From JAZKSG01 sp036626215 (GTDB taxonomy: Archaea; Thermoplasmatota; E2; DHVEG-1), in NCBI GenBank assembly GCA_036626215.1, contig JAZKSG010000022.1:1-23533 (forward strand): a stretch of 23,533 nt of DNA, given 5' to 3'. Position 1 is the first letter of the stretch; the number at the start of each line of letters is the position of its first letter. The position numbers were made by a program, and so were the translations under genes. Under the pieces are notes generated by a model, which saw nothing but the letters and a program-made list of their open reading frames with translations, was not told where the DNA came from and did not search any database. Below, one piece after another: positions 22,168 through 23,533 of this stretch.

Positions 22168-22668
22168 TCAGATATAACTTTTGAATTTTTTACCACAATA
22201 TGGGCATAGTTTTGCATCAAAAGGTATAGGTCGTCCACAATTGGTACATATTCTACCACGAGTATCAGTTTTATACGTGTTGTATTTAGTGCTTGCTATA
22301 GATGAATAATTTAGATTACTTTCAATATATTTTCTATCCTCTTGTTTTCCTTGTTTCAATGTAGGTCTAAATATTAACCATATTATTAGTCCTACATAAT
22401 TAGAAATTAATACTACTGTCAGCCATAATCCTCCTGGTTCCCCACGTTTTTTTGCATCAAGATATACCCATATACCCGCTGCCAAAACTCCTATAAACAA
22501 AACAAAAACAACTAAAAAAACAATACCCAAGTCGCTAGAAGAGTTTGTAAACATAGATTCGTTAACATCTTCTCCACTATATGAATTATAACCCAGAACA
22601 GGGTTTATATTCAGAAAAAACAAAATGAATACAACCAAAATTGAAAGGTAAACTAAGATTTTTTTCAT
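22168..22668 (-). CDS. zinc-ribbon membrane protein 1
   Basis: 166 aa from ATG22668, where a classic signal-like helix begins (MKKILVYLSILVVFILFFLN). An ATG four codons upstream is possible. After a short exterior segment with NES/NSS sequons comes a PLDc_N-like two-helix unit (about 45-65 and 80-100) with VYLDAKKRGEPGGLW between the helices, then a cytoplasmic linker and a C-terminal treble-clef/zinc ribbon CTNCG...CPYCG. The ribbon probably binds one zinc ion. Function unknown; such ribbons often tether membrane proteins to partners. First of three adjacent zinc-ribbon genes on the minus strand, 62 nt after the second. Confidence 0.75.
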   Translation of the reverse strand: MKKILVYLSILVVFILFFLNINPVLGYNSYSGEDVNESMFTNSSSDLGIVFLVVFVLFIGVLAAGIWVYLDAKKRGEPGGLWLTVVLISNYVGLIIWLIFRPTLKQGKQEDRKYIESNLNYSSIASTKYNTYKTDTRGRICTNCGRPIPFDAKLCPYCGKKFKSYI

Positions 22669-22730
22669 ATACCTGCACATTATCTTTAAGAGATAAAACT
22701 CTGTTTATTAAAAGCTTTGATAACAAAAAA

Positions 22731-23241
22731 TCAGAGTTTTCTACTGCAATAAGGACAAATTTTTGCATCGAAAGGAACATCTTCTTGACAATACGAACAT
22801 CTCCGGTCATATTTTTTGTATTCTTTAAGAATCGGTAGAATTTTATCTCGTGCAAAATTCTTGGATTTTATTTCAACAGCAACTGCCACTATCACAGGTA
22901 TTAAAAAACCACTTATTAAAAAACCAACAACCATAATGATATCCGCAGTAGTAGTCGAACTTGATTTCCTATAAACAGAAACATTTAGACCATCTTGTTC
23001 AAAAATTAGATTAGTGGCTGTAAAACTCCCTGATTGAACCATAACCATATCTTTCTTCTTCTCTTCCACTTTGTATCCTAGTTTTTTAAAAATTTTTATA
23101 GATTTCTTTTTAATGTCTTCAACATTCTCATTTGGGATTTCTAGTAAAAAATATTTTTTTACAACTAAATAGATGGATTATTACAAGAAAAACAATAAAA
23201 ATAACAAGGATTGTTAAACAGATAGTAAAATCATTAAACAT
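22731..23241 (-). pseudogene. zinc-ribbon membrane protein 2, interrupted by +1 frameshift
   Basis: The intact-looking 3' part encodes about 112 aa from an in-frame GTG at 23069: two membrane helices or one long hairpin (about 43-65), then a zinc ribbon CSYCQ...CPYCS at the C-terminus. This frame stays open upstream as far as about 23185 and reads well (IPNENVEDIKKKSIKIFKKL), but has no start. In the neighbouring frame ATG at 23239-23241, preceded by AAGGTG, opens MFNDFTICLTILVIFIVFLV, a membrane helix, and stops soon after. Removing one base from the homopolymer T7 at 23154-23160 (A7 in the message) joins both into one 169-aa protein. It could be a sequencing error, a real mutation or programmed slippage. 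Its ATG is 5 nt after the stop of the next gene. Confidence 0.65.
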
Positions 23242-23246
23242 TTTTT

Positions 23247-23533
23247 TCACCTTCTCTCTTCATTTTTTGATAGTTCATATGGTTCTTCTGTAGAGATTGT
23301 ATCTACATTTTTTTTCTCATAGAACCTACTACCACAATATGGACACACAATTGAACCAGAGGGAACAGCTTTTCCACAATTCATACATCTTTTCAGATGC
23401 CCCGGTAAAACTGGTAGGAGTTCCCCATTTTTGATACGTTTATAAGGGATAATGAATGCTATAAGATACAATATATTCCCTATAATTCCATAAGCAGACA
23501 TCCGACTAATTTTTTCCAAAAATTGATTTGTAG
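23247..23533 (-). CDS. zinc-ribbon membrane protein 3 (partial, 5' end at window edge)
   Basis: Stop at 23247-23249. A membrane helix (SAYGIIGNILYLIAFIIPY) precedes a zinc ribbon CMNCGKAVPSGSIVCPYCG and a charged tail. In-frame starts exist at TTG 23519 and ATG 23501, but the frame stays open to the window edge, so the true start may be outside. The ribbon resembles those of the two following genes (C-x-x-C, then P and A/G, then CPYC). The next gene's ATG follows the stop by 5 nt, so they are probably co-transcribed. Function unknown. Confidence 0.7.
   Translation of the reverse strand, partial: TNQFLEKISRMSAYGIIGNILYLIAFIIPYKRIKNGELLPVLPGHLKRCMNCGKAVPSGSIVCPYCGSRFYEKKNVDTISTEEPYELSKNEERR

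Overview
The window looks like a chromosomal segment of an uncultured, probably anaerobic archaeon. The Thermoplasmatota (Thermoplasmata-like) are my best guess, but this is an inference. The support is: TATA-box promoters about 25-30 nt upstream of starts, a mix of strong GGAGGT/GAGGTGA ribosome binding sites and apparently leaderless genes, the short (222 aa) archaeal type of triosephosphate isomerase, an archaeal RecJ-like DHH nuclease, a DUF5611-like protein, a stand-alone AbrB protein and oligo-T terminators. The DNA is AT-rich throughout.

Layout. (1) 1-661: a possible 3' gene tail, then two tandem micro-genes for near-identical proline-rich peptides of 18 and 19 residues. Each has its own TATA box, leader hairpin, strong Shine-Dalgarno site and T-rich downstream tract. 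Differences between the copies fall mostly at synonymous third positions, so they look like genuine, selected peptide genes. This is the most novel item in the window. (2) 662-4071: agmatinase, a membrane-anchored FKBP-type prolyl isomerase with a large sequon-rich exterior, and a convergent DHH nuclease. (3) 4194-11341 (minus): a single-chain pyruvate:ferredoxin oxidoreductase and a giant RND/MMPL-family exporter. (4) 11608-15890: membrane pyrophosphatase, a DUF5611-like protein, transaldolase, AbrB and ribulose-phosphate 3-epimerase.

(5) 15891-20745: an accessory island between rpe and tpiA. It holds a membrane protein with a missing or unresolved N-terminus, a complete DDE transposase (ISH3/IS4-like), a divergent 46-aa ribbon-helix-helix protein facing the transposase across a cluster of AAGTGTATAA-type repeats, three small membrane or membrane-associated proteins, and a double helix-turn-helix gene whose 3' end runs antisense into tpiA. 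(6) 20746-23533: tpiA, a multi-pass membrane protein, and three consecutive minus-strand zinc-ribbon membrane proteins, one split by a +1 frameshift in a homopolymer and one cut by the window edge.

How the genes fit together: transaldolase and rpe belong to the non-oxidative pentose phosphate pathway, TpiA to glycolysis/gluconeogenesis, PFOR links pyruvate to acetyl-CoA and reduced ferredoxin, and the membrane pyrophosphatase recovers energy from PPi as an ion gradient. This fits a fermentative or acetyl-CoA-based anaerobic metabolism. Agmatinase supplies polyamine precursors. No tRNA, rRNA or CRISPR array was seen. The only non-coding stretch approaching 300 bases is 11342-11607, which holds divergent promoters.
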